Positions 49,573-61,650 of a DNA stretch of 64,000 bases are shown here, one piece after another. Source of the stretch: Phyto melanocephala (Eukaryota; Arthropoda; Insecta; Diptera; Rhinophoridae); the NCBI GenBank assembly GCA_941918925.1, contig OW799235.1, positions 103,743,947 through 103,807,946 of the forward strand, in the 5' to 3' direction. The notes under the pieces are model-generated. The model was not told the DNA's origin. It did no database searches and saw nothing but the letters and a program-made list of their open reading frames with translations. Each line of letters begins with the position of its first letter. Position 1 is the first letter of the stretch. The position numbers were made by a program, and so were the translations under genes.

Positions 49573-49879
49573 CCCCAGTTAACAACAAATGTTTTAAAAC
49601 CCATATTTAAATAAAGTTTTTGTTTTTTTTTAAATTATTTGTTAGCGCTTACATGGTCTAAGAAGAAAGCCGACGAGATGTGAGTTTTCTACACCCAGCA
49701 AACAAACCCATTATTGTTAAGAATTAAACTGATTGTTAAAATTGACTGCTTAAAAATAAATTTAGAAGTACAGCTTTCTGAAAAGAGAAAAAATAATTTG
49801 TTGTATTTTTTTAGCAAATGCAACTCCAGTATGAAAAATATTTCGTAATAAGGTTACTTAATTTTTTATATTTTTACAT

Positions 49880-50200
49880 TTTGTTTCCTTCTAGTTGCAC
49901 CCTTTCCCTTTTGGTGTCAAAATAATATGTAGCCTTGTCATTCCGATTTTAATTTCTACAATATTCATTTCCGACACAGTCAAGTATATTTTTTTAAAAG
50001 CCTATAAATAGGAGAGTCGATGAAGCAATGTCAATGTGTTGGTTAAAATCAACACTTATTAGCAACCACATATTAAACAGACCTCTATGTGATGTCACTC
50101 ATTGTAAAATTTCCGGTTATAAACCGCTATTGAAATCCAGCAGAAATACTCTAAAACTTTAGGAGAAATGAGCAAATAAGCACGACTTTATAGGCATCTT
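49880..50200 (-). repeat. Family B dispersed element, degraded copy B6
   Basis: CACCCTTTCCCTTTTGGTGT, CCTTGTCATTCCGATTTTAA, TTTCTACAATATTCATTTCC, AGGAGAGTCGATGAAGCAAT and TGTTGGTTAAAATCAACACT follow the order of the B1 and B3 left ends with many substitutions. The hairpin end is missing. Confidence 0.55.
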
Positions 50201-52343
50201 TGTTACTATTTGTACATCATAATTATAATAAAAAAAATTTTGGACAAATCGGCAAAGTTATAGGCAAACATTTGTTTTCGTAAAAAATATATATTCCCAC
50301 AATTTACAAAATCGTCCTTTTCAGCTTCCACCCAATCGAAAGAGTCAATTAGAGGGCTTAACTAGCGCAATATAAATAGGCTTTAAAAAAATGCAAGTCC
50401 ATAATTACTGCCGCTACAAAATGGCAGAAAGTAAATTCATATATGTGTCGAATCTAATATTTCAAAATGCAACTCCTTAAAACCCCTAAAATTTAGTATT
50501 AAATAAAAGGTCTTGACTGTGAATAACAGAAAACTATTAAAAAGTTTAAATCCAAGATGGTGTCCAAATAAATGCCGGACATATTTTTCAAATGTAGTAA
50601 TTTCAAATTTGACCCCTGGAACCCCATTAATATGTATCAAAAGAAAAGGCTTAGCCACTGGCATGGCTATTTTAAATTTCAAATTTTAATCGGGTATAAA
50701 ATAGTATCGATTATATTTTAAAATTTCTGGTTTTATGGATATGTTATACTTTGTCATTTAAAAATGGAAAATATTATTCAGCACGCCTGGTACGGCGGTA
50801 CCCATTAATCAACCCAATTTTTTTTTTTTTCTCAAAAATGTACGAAAAATGTTCAGTTGGCGAGTTGATGTTGATAAATTTTCTTGCACATTCTCACCCC
50901 CAGCAACAATGTTTTTCATTCAACGCACCAGACAAGAACTTATTTGGGTTGTTTTGTTTAAAAACATTTTTATAAACTCGCCTCACAAATTGACACACAC
51001 ACTGACCGAAAGACCGATCTCTTCTCGAAAAATTTTCACATAAATTTCTTACAGTTTGTGTTAAAGACATACTACTATGAAAGTTAGTATTTAATATGTA
51101 TTTCCCAATTTCATTCGAGCGTATAGCGTCCCAATTTTCAAATATCAAACATAAGCCTAAAAATAGAGAAAAAATGTATGACATTTTGCCTTTTTAATCA
51201 ATGTAATCAGTAGTTCAAATTTAAAATTTTTAATGCCCTACTCTTTAATAGAACACACTTTAATGTGTAAAAATCTAAAATGTCGTCCGCAACAAATATA
51301 AATATGGAAATCAAAGATACGGCGCGGCTAAATGTGTCATTATTATTTGCTTTTCTTCAAAAAGAAAGCAAAAGTATTTCTACATCTTTCAATTTTCTCA
51401 TCAAAATTTATTTTCAACTTTAACTTAATAAGCATGTATTGCTTCGTAATGCTGGATACCGTTTTATATAAAATAATATTAGCATTTTTATGCTCGAAAC
51501 TGTATGTAAAAATATGTTTATTCAAACATTGACATTGTATTTGCTTAAGGTGTCTTTTCATAATACGAGTTCATAAGTGCAATCTTTAGAAATCCATCAT
51601 TGCCATAGAAATACTTACTCGTGTATGTATGTATGTGTTTGTTTGTGTTTTAAAGTTAGAGTACAAACAAATCTATACGCAGTATAAACAAACGAACACA
51701 CACATATTCACTTATTCTAATAATGTATTATTGTGAATGAGGTCTGTTCATAAGGACCCTTTGGGTTTTGTGGTGTGAAACCTGACACATGTTTGATAAT
51801 TTGTTTTAAAGTAAAATGTAAATATTTATATAAAAATTTAACTTTTTTATTCGTTTTATTCTCAATTAAAGTTTTATACCTTTTTAAATATTATTTTGCA
51901 TAATTATTGTTCTAATTAACTTTTTGTTCGTCTGCAGCTTAATTAAATTAAATTTGTTTTGTTTTTTGCATAAATACAAATCAGTTTATGTAAATGTAAT
52001 TGGAAAAGTACTTAAACGTTATATTATAAATAGAAAATAAATAAAGCTTATTGCAAAATAAATAAATTTAAATTAACTAAACTTATATAATTTAAGTAGT
52101 TAGAATTCTTCTATGCATATTATTAAGTATTTTAAAATATAATATTCGTGTATGAAATGTAGGTGTTTTCAAAAAAATAAAAAGAATTTTGTGAATATTA
52201 AGGAAAGTAATTTCTTACAAAAATTCTTAAGCAAATTTAAATACACACATGTGTTTGTATATTCTTAATTATAGTAGAATTAATTTGTATGTCTGCATGA
52301 TGTTGTGTTGATTTGAGCATAACTCTATTGTTGGTTGTTTTAC
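50201..52343. other. Non-coding stretch including the probable 3' UTR of the minus-strand gene
   Basis: No gene is supported at 50201-51840. On the minus strand, the first AATAAA signals downstream of the stop at 52344 lie at about 51855-51860 and 51846-51851. The 3' UTR of the gene may therefore be roughly 0.5 kb, if no variant signal is used. Confidence 0.4.
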
Positions 52344-52493
52344 TTAAAGTCTCACCACTTCAACGCCCTGTGGGGCAAATAGAGTTTCAGCTGCCAATTT
52401 AAGTTTTTCATTGACCAGTTTTGCAATTTTCGGTGTGCGACGCCAAACAAATTCCCTGGTGCGGTCATGGTTGTCTTTGCTTTCAACTTCGAC
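52344..52493 (-). CDS. Last coding exon of a group-7-allergen/JHBP-like secreted protein gene
   Basis: The exon begins after a TTCTAG acceptor (G at 52494) and encodes 49 residues, VEVESKDN through VEVVRL, then TAA at 52346-52344. It enters in phase 0, matching the phase 0 donor of the previous exon at 55990. The residues TPKIAKLVNEKLKLAAETLF form an amphipathic helix. A helix of the form ixxlvNxxl at this place is the usual C-terminal element of insect group-7-allergen-like and JHBP-like lipid-binding proteins. The splice joins and frame are read from sequence; the family name is inference. It is not visibly damaged. Confidence 0.8.
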   Translation of the reverse strand, partial: VEVESKDNHDRTREFVWRRTPKIAKLVNEKLKLAAETLFAPQGVEVVRL

Positions 52494-55400
52494 CTAGAAC
52501 ACAGCAAATGTTACACAAGACAGCAAAACGTTGAGTAATGAAAATTAAAAAGAAAAAGTAAACAAAAAAGGAAGGAAAAGGATTTATAATTAAATTTACC
52601 TTTCATTTGCAAGAAGCAATTTTTAATTAAACGTTCAATTATTTAAAAATTGTAGACAATTTTTATAATGTTTATTTCGTGTTACATGTTCAATGTTCAT
52701 GCAAATGTAAAATGAATTGCCAAACCAAGCCCCTGAGTATTGGTGGTTACATTTATTATTGTACATACACCAAGGCGAAACTGACTTATAAATAGGGGAT
52801 GAGTACATTCGATAGAAAATGTATGCAATAAATTTATCATACTTAAGTGTTAATCAAATTAAACTTGTTTTCTATTGGAAAGATTTCAATACTCACAAGG
52901 ATATAAAGTGAATACATTTAATTTTATTTGAAATAAAAAAAATTTTAAAGAGGTTTCGTATAAGAGCATGTCGATATTGATTATATGTGACAGTCATGCA
53001 AAGGAAACAAAATATCAGTGAAGAATATCCAACAGCCATACGTTGAAAACCACCACTATTGCAGAGGCATTCTACAGGTACAAAAAATGTTGCCAACTTT
53101 AATTTGAATATTGTTGTGACTTATCAATGCATCTAAACAAAATCTTTTAACTGTAGACCATTTCTGACGAATCTTATTGTATCCTCTATCGACGTAAAGT
53201 GAAAGTCGTTAATTTCACGGATTAATTAAAAAAGGGTTAAGTACTGTAAAACCTAGAAATACTCGCTTAATGTCCATAAAAAACAGTACCATTCTGGTAA
53301 CGAGTTCATTGGTGGAGCTAGAATTTTTTCTGAGGGTAGCAAGAGCTTAAAAATTTGGTATAACCCCCCCGGGGATTTAATTCTGGCGGTTCAAAAACAA
53401 TTTTTTTTGGGGGCATTGCAACCAGTTATACCCTTGCGTCCCATGCGAAAAAACTAAAATAAATGTTTAGAGAATAGCTAAAAAGTTTGCGAAGCTAAAT
53501 CTTATTTACCTCAAGCAATTTCAAAAAAGTTATAAATTCAGGTATTTATTGAAACGTTTTGTCTTAAATTTGTAAAAAATTATTTGTGAAAAAGGTTTTG
53601 TTATTAGATTTTCTAAGTTAAGGTGGACATAAAGTTATTAAGTGGACTCAATTAAGCAGACATTTTACTTCTATTTAAGAATCTGAACATATAGAAGTTA
53701 TGTACGAATAAATAAAAGCCTTTAACGTTGAGTTTACCAACAAAAAACCCATCGCGACTTCTGCCACTTTTTTGGTTTTTTTTTAGAGATTCGAAAATAT
53801 CGTGATTTGTTTCGCATGATCGTAGTTATATTTGTAAAAAATAATTAGGTTTAAAAAATAGGTTGCGGGAACACATGCACTTCGTTAGTTTTGATCCCGT
53901 AATAATTATAATTTCTTATATTTCAAGACAATATAAGTAAATATTAAACAGCTCAAATATTTGGTTAAGAGTACCCATTATTCCCCCACCCCCTTCTATT
54001 CGAGTACTACTAAGATTTTGTTGGAACTTTGCTATTGTTCTAAGAGCTACTCACACAAAATTTAGTAAGTCTCATACACCTACAGATCTGTAGTTATTAA
54101 TTAATCCGTGAAAAAAGGCTTTTGGCCCCACTGTGCAACGAAGGAAATTTTTTATTGAGATAGTATGTTGACAAGAAAATTTGCTCTATATACCCAGCAA
54201 AATCTTTACTTACCTAGTAAGTTAGCAAGTAATATTGGAGATAAACATAAACTAGTTACTTTTCGACCGAATAACTACTTATTTTTGTCTGAGTTGTCCC
54301 AGAAATCATGACCCTCGCTTACAAATGAACTTACAAAAAGCAATAAAATAAGTAGTTATCAATAAAGCTGAATTATAGCTGGAGATTTTTGTACTGTTGC
54401 AATACACAAAAATATAAAAATTATAATATTGGGCAAAGTATAATATTTATGAAGTTAATTTAAAGTTCACTGTTTAAAAAAAATATATAAAAAGTAAATA
54501 CGAAGGTCATAACCAATAGGCCATTACTCTGTACTTTAAAATAATGATGTTGGTAACGATCCCTCATTACTATGTAATATATGAAGTAATGACAACCTAT
54601 TACACAATTTCAAAAAGATTTTGCTGCGTATACGCACATACGGGATACGACGGGGTACGGAAAATAGAATAATAGTAATATGGGATACAGTAAACACCAT
54701 GATAGTTGACACCCAGGTTTATGCGAGACACTAGTACATGTCCTAGCATGCAACTAAAATTTTTGCAATTTTTTTTTTATTTTCGCTTAAATAACATACA
54801 ATAAAATTCCGTTTATGGAATTTTTTTTAATACCCTTACACAGACAACTTAAACTAAAATCATTGCAATCACTTGAAGTTTTATCCTTTTTTTATTCTGT
54901 CACTCAATAATTTAAATTGTGTGTGTAGACACAGACTCGTAGGATTTCTTATGTTTAAATTATTGTTTAATTTAGCCACACCTTCGTTAATACCTCAAAC
55001 GTAAGGAAGTCAAAGCAATTTTATTTCAGCATGTACATCAATGTTCTATTGGAAAATTCTTTGTTTTACATTATCATAGATGGAGAAGCTAAATTAAAGA
55101 CCGTTAATAGTTATTTTCGAGTAATTAAAATTACTGTGTTTATAGTACAATTTAAGTTTATAATCAAAAAAAAATAAAACTTTATTTAACCAAAAAATAA
55201 TTCTTTTAAAATCTAATGAGAAGAGATCTACATCAAACATTTTCTTAAACACTGTGTCCTAATCACAAAATATTCGTGCCAAAAAATTTGTAAAATAAGA
55301 AGAAACCTTTTTTAAAATAACTAAAATCCTGAGAGTTTATCAAATTAGATCCTTCATGCAGAAAACCTATTTTTTGTGGACACCAAGACCGCATTTAGAC

Positions 55401-55989
55401 TATGCAATTAACGCCGAGTTTTTTTTCGTTATTCTCTGTTAAAGTTGCTTCGAAAATCTTTTCACATTTACATTACAATTTATTTCTCGAGCATTTATTG
55501 TGACAGTTTTCGGTTTACGCTTTTCTGTGTTCTCTTGCTAACAAACGCAAAAATTGCGGCGTTAATTGCATAGTCTAAATACGGTCCAACTCATTTTTTA
55601 ACCTAATATTTAAGTGCTTGATTTTGGTTTTTCTTTTTGTTCTAAAAAATTTTTTATGTAGCATCAAATTATTCGGGGTTACTTATATATAATACATCCA
55701 GACGAAATTGTAGAGTAACACATAGAAAACGAATTCATTGCCTTAAATAAGCTCTTGTAGTCAGTTTTGTATTATGTAGTCTTCGAATTTCTATTGTAAT
55801 AATCATAATTACTTAATTCAGACTACACATTAAAATTCTGAAGCTGTATTATGCTACAGCAATCATAAAACTACACCATTACAACTAACCCAAACGTTTG
55901 GCATAGCATACACTTTTTGCATCAAGTTCTTTCTAATTGCTTTTGTCTTTTGATAAAGTTCTCTATATATTTAAAACCTCTTAAGTTAC
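52494..55989 (-). other. Intron 2 of the minus-strand gene (about 3.5 kb)
   Basis: The donor is CAG|GTAACT at 55990/55989 and the acceptor is TTCTAG at 52494. The flanking exons are both in phase 0. It contains the foldback element at 55387-55586. A 67-codon minus-strand frame at 52893-53096 contains an exon-like MAVGYSSLIFCFLCMTVTY hydrophobic stretch, not accepted as an exon. A further phase-0 exon cannot be excluded. Confidence 0.7.
55387..55586. repeat. MITE-like element with ~30-bp TIRs inside the intron
   Basis: The left end GACCGCATTTAGACTATGCA then ATTAACGCCG is matched inversely by CGGCGTTAATTGCATAGTCT then AAATACGGTC at the right. It is 200 bp and non-coding. It lies in intron 2, about 400 bp from the donor, and does not touch splice sites. 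Confidence 0.75.
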
Positions 55990-56743
55990 CTGCTTTGGTT
56001 GTTGCACCTTAATGGACATCAATGTGGCATGATCATTAACCACACTAAACATAATGCGTCCGATCATTTCGTTTGTACGTGCCGTTGCCATTTTAACATT
56101 TTCCACACCACCACGTTTGAATAATTTCTCAACGCGCAGTATTAGTGGACCCAAAGTAAATTTAGCCTTAATTGTTGAATTGCGTCCTGCCGGATCGGTG
56201 GCTAATTTTACATTACCGACACGCTTCAATGATGCCAAACCCGATAGAATGCCTTCTGCTCTTAACAAGTCAGTAGAATCCTTGCTATTTTTAATATTGT
56301 TGTTTGTGTTACTAATGCCCTTAACTTTTTGTTTGTTATTATTGTTGGTTGCACCGTAGCTATTGTTGACTTTTTTAGTTGCCTCACCACCATGTTGTTT
56401 GTGTGCCTTTGTAGAGCCTTTCTTTTGATTTCCTGATATGACAACATCATTGACAAATACATTGCGAGTTTCCGGTTTCATTTCGTCAGTATTTTGTTGT
56501 TGCAGTTGTGGCTGTTCATTCTTTTGTTGTTCGTTTGTTACAACATCATTCCCAATTTGTTCAGTGGCTTTAAGTTTTTTCTTTTGTCCCTCCAATTGTT
56601 CGGATTTTTGTTGCAAGTTATTTAGTTGTTCTGGCTCCATTTTATTTTCCATTGGCATCGACTCTTCATCAGTGCTAGTGACTGTGCTATTTGCAACATA
56701 GTTGTTGTTTGTGTTGCTACGTGGTTCCGATTTGGTGTTTTTT
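55990..56743 (-). CDS. Middle coding exon: Q/N-rich insert and core domain of the group-7-allergen/JHBP-like protein
   Basis: The exon opens after a TTGCTTTTTGCAG acceptor (G at 56744) with one base completing a split Leu codon, then runs 251 codons to CAG|GTAACT. The first ~150 codons are low complexity: N/T-rich, then long runs of K, E, Q and N (QQKSEQLEGQKKK, NEQQKNEQPQLQQQN, NNNNKQK). From LLRAEGILSGLASLKRVGNV onward it is ordered: LATDPAGRNSTIKAKFTLGP, LILRVEKLFKRGGVENVKMA, and IMFSVVNDHATLMSIKVQQP. The pattern GxxSGLASLKRxGNV, then a TLGPL beta strand, is what I associate with insect group-7-allergen-like proteins of the JHBP/takeout fold. These usually have about 200 residues and bind hydrophobic ligands. 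The insert makes this one about twice that size. An internal ATG at 56658 is not needed as a start because the upstream exon joins in frame. Confidence 0.8.
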
Positions 56744-57027
56744 CTGCAAAAAGCAAGAAAAAAAGGAAAGAAAAAATGGGCAAAACAGAAATTACATATA
56801 AAATCAATTGATCCAATTGAGGCATGTACATGTATGCCACTAAATAGTGTATCTGTTGCAAAGTTATTTTATTCTCTATTATTAACAAAAATAAAAATAA
56901 TACATACATACACATGTTCTAGAGCCACATTTAGTACAGTTTTTTTATTTGTTAATATTATTTTGTATACTATGTATGTGATTTTATTGTACAAGATATA
57001 CTCAATTTGTATTATCGCAAAACTTAC

Positions 57028-57316
57028 AATTTCTTAATTGATGTGTTGGTGGTTTGCGGTTTTGTGGTTTTTATTTTATTTTTATATTGCTGTTGTTGCT
57101 GGCCTTTTGTTGCTGTAGCTGTAGCTGTGGAAGTGGCTGAGTCATGAGATTTTGTTTTGTGTTTAACTGTTGAACGACCATTCAATTGTACCACAAACGG
57201 GTCATAGTTATCGGACACAATACGATTGATACGTGAAAATATCGCATCGACAAACTGATTATTACGTTCCTGGAAGGCATCGCTCGACATATCAATTATA
57301 TTGTTTTTCAATGAAT
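57028..57316 (-). CDS. First visible coding exon of the group-7-allergen/JHBP-like protein
   Basis: The acceptor ATATATACTTAG places the exon start at 57316, entering with two bases of a split codon. The donor is AATT|GTAAGT at 57028/57027. It encodes SLKNNIIDMSSDAFQERNNQ, then FVDAIFSRINRIVSDNYDPF and VVQL. That is an N-terminal helix followed by a DPxxV strand, as in JHBP-like proteins. A basic A/T- and Q/K-rich tail then starts the low-complexity insert. The 283-bp intron to the next exon (57027-56744) joins in frame (TT|A, Leu). A short 5' exon with the start codon and signal peptide must lie upstream, outside what I could identify. Alternatively, the internal Met of DMSS could be the start, giving a leaderless form, which would be odd for the family. 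Confidence 0.75.
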
Positions 57317-58689
57317 CTAAGTATATATAAACACATAAATATAAACGAGTGCGCACACACATACACAACGAGAAGAGAGAGAGAGAAAAATTTGTAATTA
57401 GAAAATAAAATTTATTTCAATTAATGAAAAAGGAACACTATAGCAGCTAACTAACAATGCGTATAAAAAATACCTGCTTAAAATTTAATTTATGTTTAAG
57501 TGTTGTGCGAAAGATTGTGTAAATATTTGTGTTTACGTGAATTTTAATGAATGTATTTATCTATAGATATAAATGTAAGCCAAATAAATTATCATAAGGT
57601 TCATTATGTTAATGAAAATAAGAATATCTTTAATATAAAAAGTTTAAGTTTCTAGTATTAAAATAAAGTAAGTTATGCAGACTTAAAGTTTCGAGCAGCA
57701 AAGTGTTTTTAAAACAAACTTTAAACTAAATAAAACTATTGAAACTTCTTAAGCAGTTTTTAGGTTTTGATAAAATTAGCCCTTAATTTATTCAAACTTA
57801 ATTCAGTTAGTAAAAATTGTATTATTAAATAGTTTGACAATCCCAAATGTGTTTAAATTTATCTAAAATATATATCTTATGCCCATCACCAATAAAAATA
57901 TTTCAAATTCGTTGTTATTAGTGAAGACTCACACTTATTATAATAATATTAGGACCCATCCTTTTATTGTATAGACAACCATTGTTTAATTACAGTTAGT
58001 TGACCCCGTATTTATGTTAAAAACTAAAGATATTAAAAAAAATGTGCTCTGATTTTTTTTTTAACATTTCAGTGTAATAGTTTGGTACCATGAAATGTGC
58101 TTTAATAATTTACTTTATATTCACTTAATAGAAACTATTTAATAGCTCTTTTTTGAAACTATACATTATTCACTCAACTTCTTTTCTACATAGCTCTCCA
58201 ATTTCTCTTCGCTACGCAGTAAAGACTGTATTTTTATTAAAAATTGCGTTGTTTTCCTATTTAAAAATCAGGAATAAAAAAATTGTATATTATACCGTGA
58301 AATTACGGGAAACTATCTTGAAAATGTTCTTTACTTAATGAAAAATGTCAATTGAATACAAATAAAATTTTGAAATTATTATGAATTTTAAAATTATTAC
58401 AAATAACTTTTACACCTATTTTCTTGACTTTAAAATCAAGACTAAAAATTCTTTACAACATTGATGCTCAATCACATACAAACGAATTTAATTTATGTAT
58501 TAAATCCCATATGCATGCTTTCATATAAAGAGAGTTTTTCAAGCCCGTTTCAAGTTTAAACTGTAAAAAATAATACTAAGTGGCAGATTTAAATTAAAAC
58601 ACAAAAATTATTCGAGACATCAGTATATGGCATAAAACTTTGAATATGATTTCGAGCATATGACTACCATGACTTCATGAAGTTGGAAT
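57317..58689. other. Upstream intron or 5' region of the minus-strand gene
   Basis: No signal-peptide exon could be identified on the minus strand here. The stretch is AT-rich, with a GA-rich microsatellite near 57371-57388. No repeat family member was seen. Confidence 0.45.
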
Positions 58690-60545
58690 TTAATTGACAG
58701 GACCATTTCTCGAAATCAACTTCTCGGCATATATTGTTATTTTAATAAGTCAATTGTGGCAATTACCATATGACACATTGCGCCATACGATTGAAACTCC
58801 ACCCCTCCCGAATCAACGTTATCAACGAAAGATGGAAAGAGTTATATTACAATTGATGCCCAACAAAAGTTGTGGTCACGACAATATTTCACCAAAAATA
58901 CTATCTGAGTGTGTGAATGAAGTGCCACCATACCTTGCGAATGTTTTTAATAAAATTATAAACACAAGCACATATCCGGATATCCTGAAAATCCACAAAG
59001 TTTCTCCTATACCCAAGGATAAAAATTCAATAACAGCCAATATGTACAGACCTATAGCAATACTTTCCATAATAAACTACGTATTTGAAAAAAATTTATA
59101 TGACCAAATTTTATCATATACATATGTATAATAATAATTTACTTAGCAACTTTCAATATGGTTTCAGAAAAGGATGTGGAGAAGCAGTCGTTATCGTTAT
59201 TAATTTTATTTGTAAATATTTGGATGAAGGACAAAGCGGCGTAGCTGGCATTTTTTATGATTTTAGTAAAGCTTTTGACCTCATTGATCATAATATTTTG
59301 CTTCAAAAATTAAAATTCTATGGTGTTTACGGGAAGGACTTGCTCTTACTGTGAAGCTACTTAACCAAACCGTAACTGTTTGTACAGATTGGTGGTGCTA
59401 AAAGTTCATTACGTTCAGTTTTATGTGGTGTGCCTCAGGGTAGTGTACTTGGGCCGTTGTTGTTTATCATATTTCTCTGATTTACATAACCTTGACCTTA
59501 CTGGTAAAATATTTATGTATACGGATGATATTTGCTTATTTTATCCATACAAACACGAAACCGTAGTAAAAGCTTACTTGGAACGCGATGCAGCTTTGAT
59601 ATCTGAGTTTGCGCGAGTAAAGAAACTTGTTTTAAATGCAACTAAAACGCAGTTACTTAGATTTAAGTCTAGCCGTCATAATAACACATTTCCAGTACAT
59701 GTTAATGGTAGAGAAGTTGTTGAAACCAGCTCTATAAAATACTTGGGTATAATTTTATAAAACAATCTCATTTGGAATGAACTCCTTCAAATTTTGAGAA
59801 CTAAAACTGCTCAAGCTGTTAGTATTTTATATGAATTAAAAAAATAGTTTGATAAAGATACTAAATTTTCAGTTTATAATGCTTTAATTCATAGCCATTT
59901 GAATTATTTAAACATTTGTTATGGTTACAAGAAGAGTAATGAGTTTAAGTCGCTTTAACGTATGCAAAATAAAGCCCTTAATGTTGAATATAATCTACCA
60001 ATAACATATCCCACTATTTCTATATATATTGATAAATGTCAAACAGTTTTACCCATACATGGTATTTACAAAATGCAACTTCTAATATGTATATGTTTTT
60101 AAGTGTTTGCACAACATTGGACATCATACTATAAATTTTATGAGATGTAATCATATGATAAATACAAGAAATAATGGAAATTTAAGAATCTCTTGGTGTA
60201 GGTTCGAAACAACAAAACAGCGCCTGGAATTTATGGGTAGTCGAGAATACAATAATTTGCCTCAAATGTTAAAAAATGAAAATACAATTTCTGTTTTTAA
60301 AAGACACAACACATTTTGCGACATATAAGTATAATTTTTTTATAATGATCTCTTCTTTAAACCGATCTCATAATTTAAATTAACTTCTTGTATATATGTA
60401 AATATTTTTTTCTTATTTTGTAACATATAAATTTTAAGTAAATATATGTTTGCCAACTCGTCTCAACAATGCCTTTTAGGTCTGAGACAAACTATTTTAA
60501 TTGAATTATTTGTTAATAAAATTTATATAATTAAAAAAAAAATCT
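58690..60545 (+). mobile_element. CR1-like non-LTR retrotransposon, 5' truncated
   Basis: It carries most of a reverse-transcriptase domain and the C-terminal region, but no endonuclease domain upstream. The 3' UTR contains AATAAA near 60515 and ends in an A-run after TTATATAATTAAAA (about 60530-60542). There is no RNase H domain after the palm, unlike the families at 5443 and 28300. At least three frame changes and several stops show it is inactive. Confidence 0.75.
58790..60328 (+). pseudogene. Reverse transcriptase of a CR1-like element
   Basis: Blocks in order are: MPNKSCGHDNISPKIL (58850), IHKVSPIPKDKNSITANMYR with PIAILS (58990), QYGFRKGCGE (59157), FYDFSKAFDLIDHNILLQKL (59250, first catalytic Asp), GVPQGSVLGPLLF (59426), MYTDDICLF (59516, catalytic pair, where YADD is usual), then SSIKYLGIIL (59728). 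The C-terminal REYNNLPQMLKNENTISVFK block follows at 60243. The domain would copy element RNA into DNA at a nicked target. Frames change near 59131, 59355 and 59470, and stops occur after 59757. Confidence 0.8.
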
Positions 60546-60734
60546 ATTTTTTCAAACAAAAAGTAATAATCACCATCTCCATTGACCACATCGCGAATTC
60601 CGTCTTAATTTGGAAAAAAAATTTCGGCTATACCTTCAAAGTATTAACCGCACCAAACGGTTAACTTTTCTGAATGTTATAGAGTCTATATAGTTTCTTG
60701 TGGCTTGGCCTCACTATTTATGCGTCAATTACTA

Positions 60735-60860
60735 CCTAAACAAGCAAGTGTATTGTATTCGGCTATGCAGAATCTTATATATTCTTCACGCAATAACTCA
60801 CAATTATATGGTTACTAAAACATATTAAGGAAATCTAAAACTTTAACTTTTCATTGAAAT
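60735..60860 (+). repeat. Family A/B element, degraded end (B5)
   Basis: ACAAGCAAGTGTATTGTATT followed by the hairpin remnant TTCGGCTATGCAGAA and ATCTTATATATTCTTCACGC match the hairpin end of the family. The rest is not recognisable. Confidence 0.55.
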
Positions 60861-61077
60861 ATTTTAAATAAAAATTTTTTTCGCCGATATCTTAGTCGGT
60901 TATCGAACCATTGAATCAATATTCGCTATAAATATTTGCAAAGGTACATTTTATATATGAACGTAACTAGCCTTGCAAGTAGTTCTATAGAGCTGCAAAA
61001 TGTGGCTTCGTTTGTGTAAAAAACAGAGGCAGTAATTGGGGCACTATGAGTCCCCCAAAATTTTAAAATATTACTAA

Positions 61078-61440
61078 AAACAAGTAACAGTGCTATATTC
61101 GGCCGTGCCGAATCTTATATACCCTTCACAACGTGTAGACATGCAATAACAATTGTTTGTATCACCATTCATCCCATATAAAATACGTGCATACGTACAC
61201 GTTAGAATAAATGTGGCATCGAATCCCAGCTGAGCCAAAAAAATTTTATTTTATTTTATTTTATTTAATATATTATTTATATTTTATTATTTTTTTTTAC
61301 ATTTTTTTTAAATTTTTTTAGAAAAATTTTTAAAAAATTTTTTTAAAAATTTTTTTTTTTAATTTTTCACTTTTATAATTGTAAGCTTTTTTCTTTTCAA
61401 AGCAGAAACAATTCTTTTCGTTAACTTATATACCCTTGGC
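61078..61440 (+). repeat. Family B dispersed element, rearranged copy B4
   Basis: The hairpin end AAACAAGTAACAGTGCTATA, TTCGGCCGTGCCGAA and TATATACCCTTCACAACGTG are followed, after 61205, by GGCATCGAATCCCAGCTGAG and a T-rich tract. In B1 that internal module has the opposite orientation relative to the hairpin end. The other terminus is missing apart from TATACCCTTGGCAGCACAG near 61429. Confidence 0.65.
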
Positions 61441-61650
61441 AGCACAGGTTAAGGATAAAAAGTCGTTTAAAAAAGAAACTATTTTCCTTAAAGGCAAATA
61501 TGAATCAACAACAGCTGACACATAAATTTTATCAAGTTTGAAATGAAACGTCACATTCACAATATACTTGATACCTTTTTATACATATTTTTCCCAAGTG
61601 AAACGAATCGGTTTAATCACTACGTGTACGTTAAAGAAAGGGTAGTAGTA

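Noticed and set aside
52893..53096. Minus-strand frame with an EGF-like ECLCNSGGFQ stretch and a hydrophobic leader-like segment after a plausible acceptor
   Set aside because: It lies inside intron 2 between exons that already join in phase; no donor or partner exon was found.
56054..56701. Plus-strand frames opposite the middle exon (hydrophobic, cysteine- and leucine-rich)
   Set aside because: They are antisense shadows of the Q/N-rich exon.
60200..60216. GGTTCGAAAC resembling a tRNA T-loop (B box)
   Set aside because: No A box or cloverleaf around it; it lies inside the CR1-like coding remnant.
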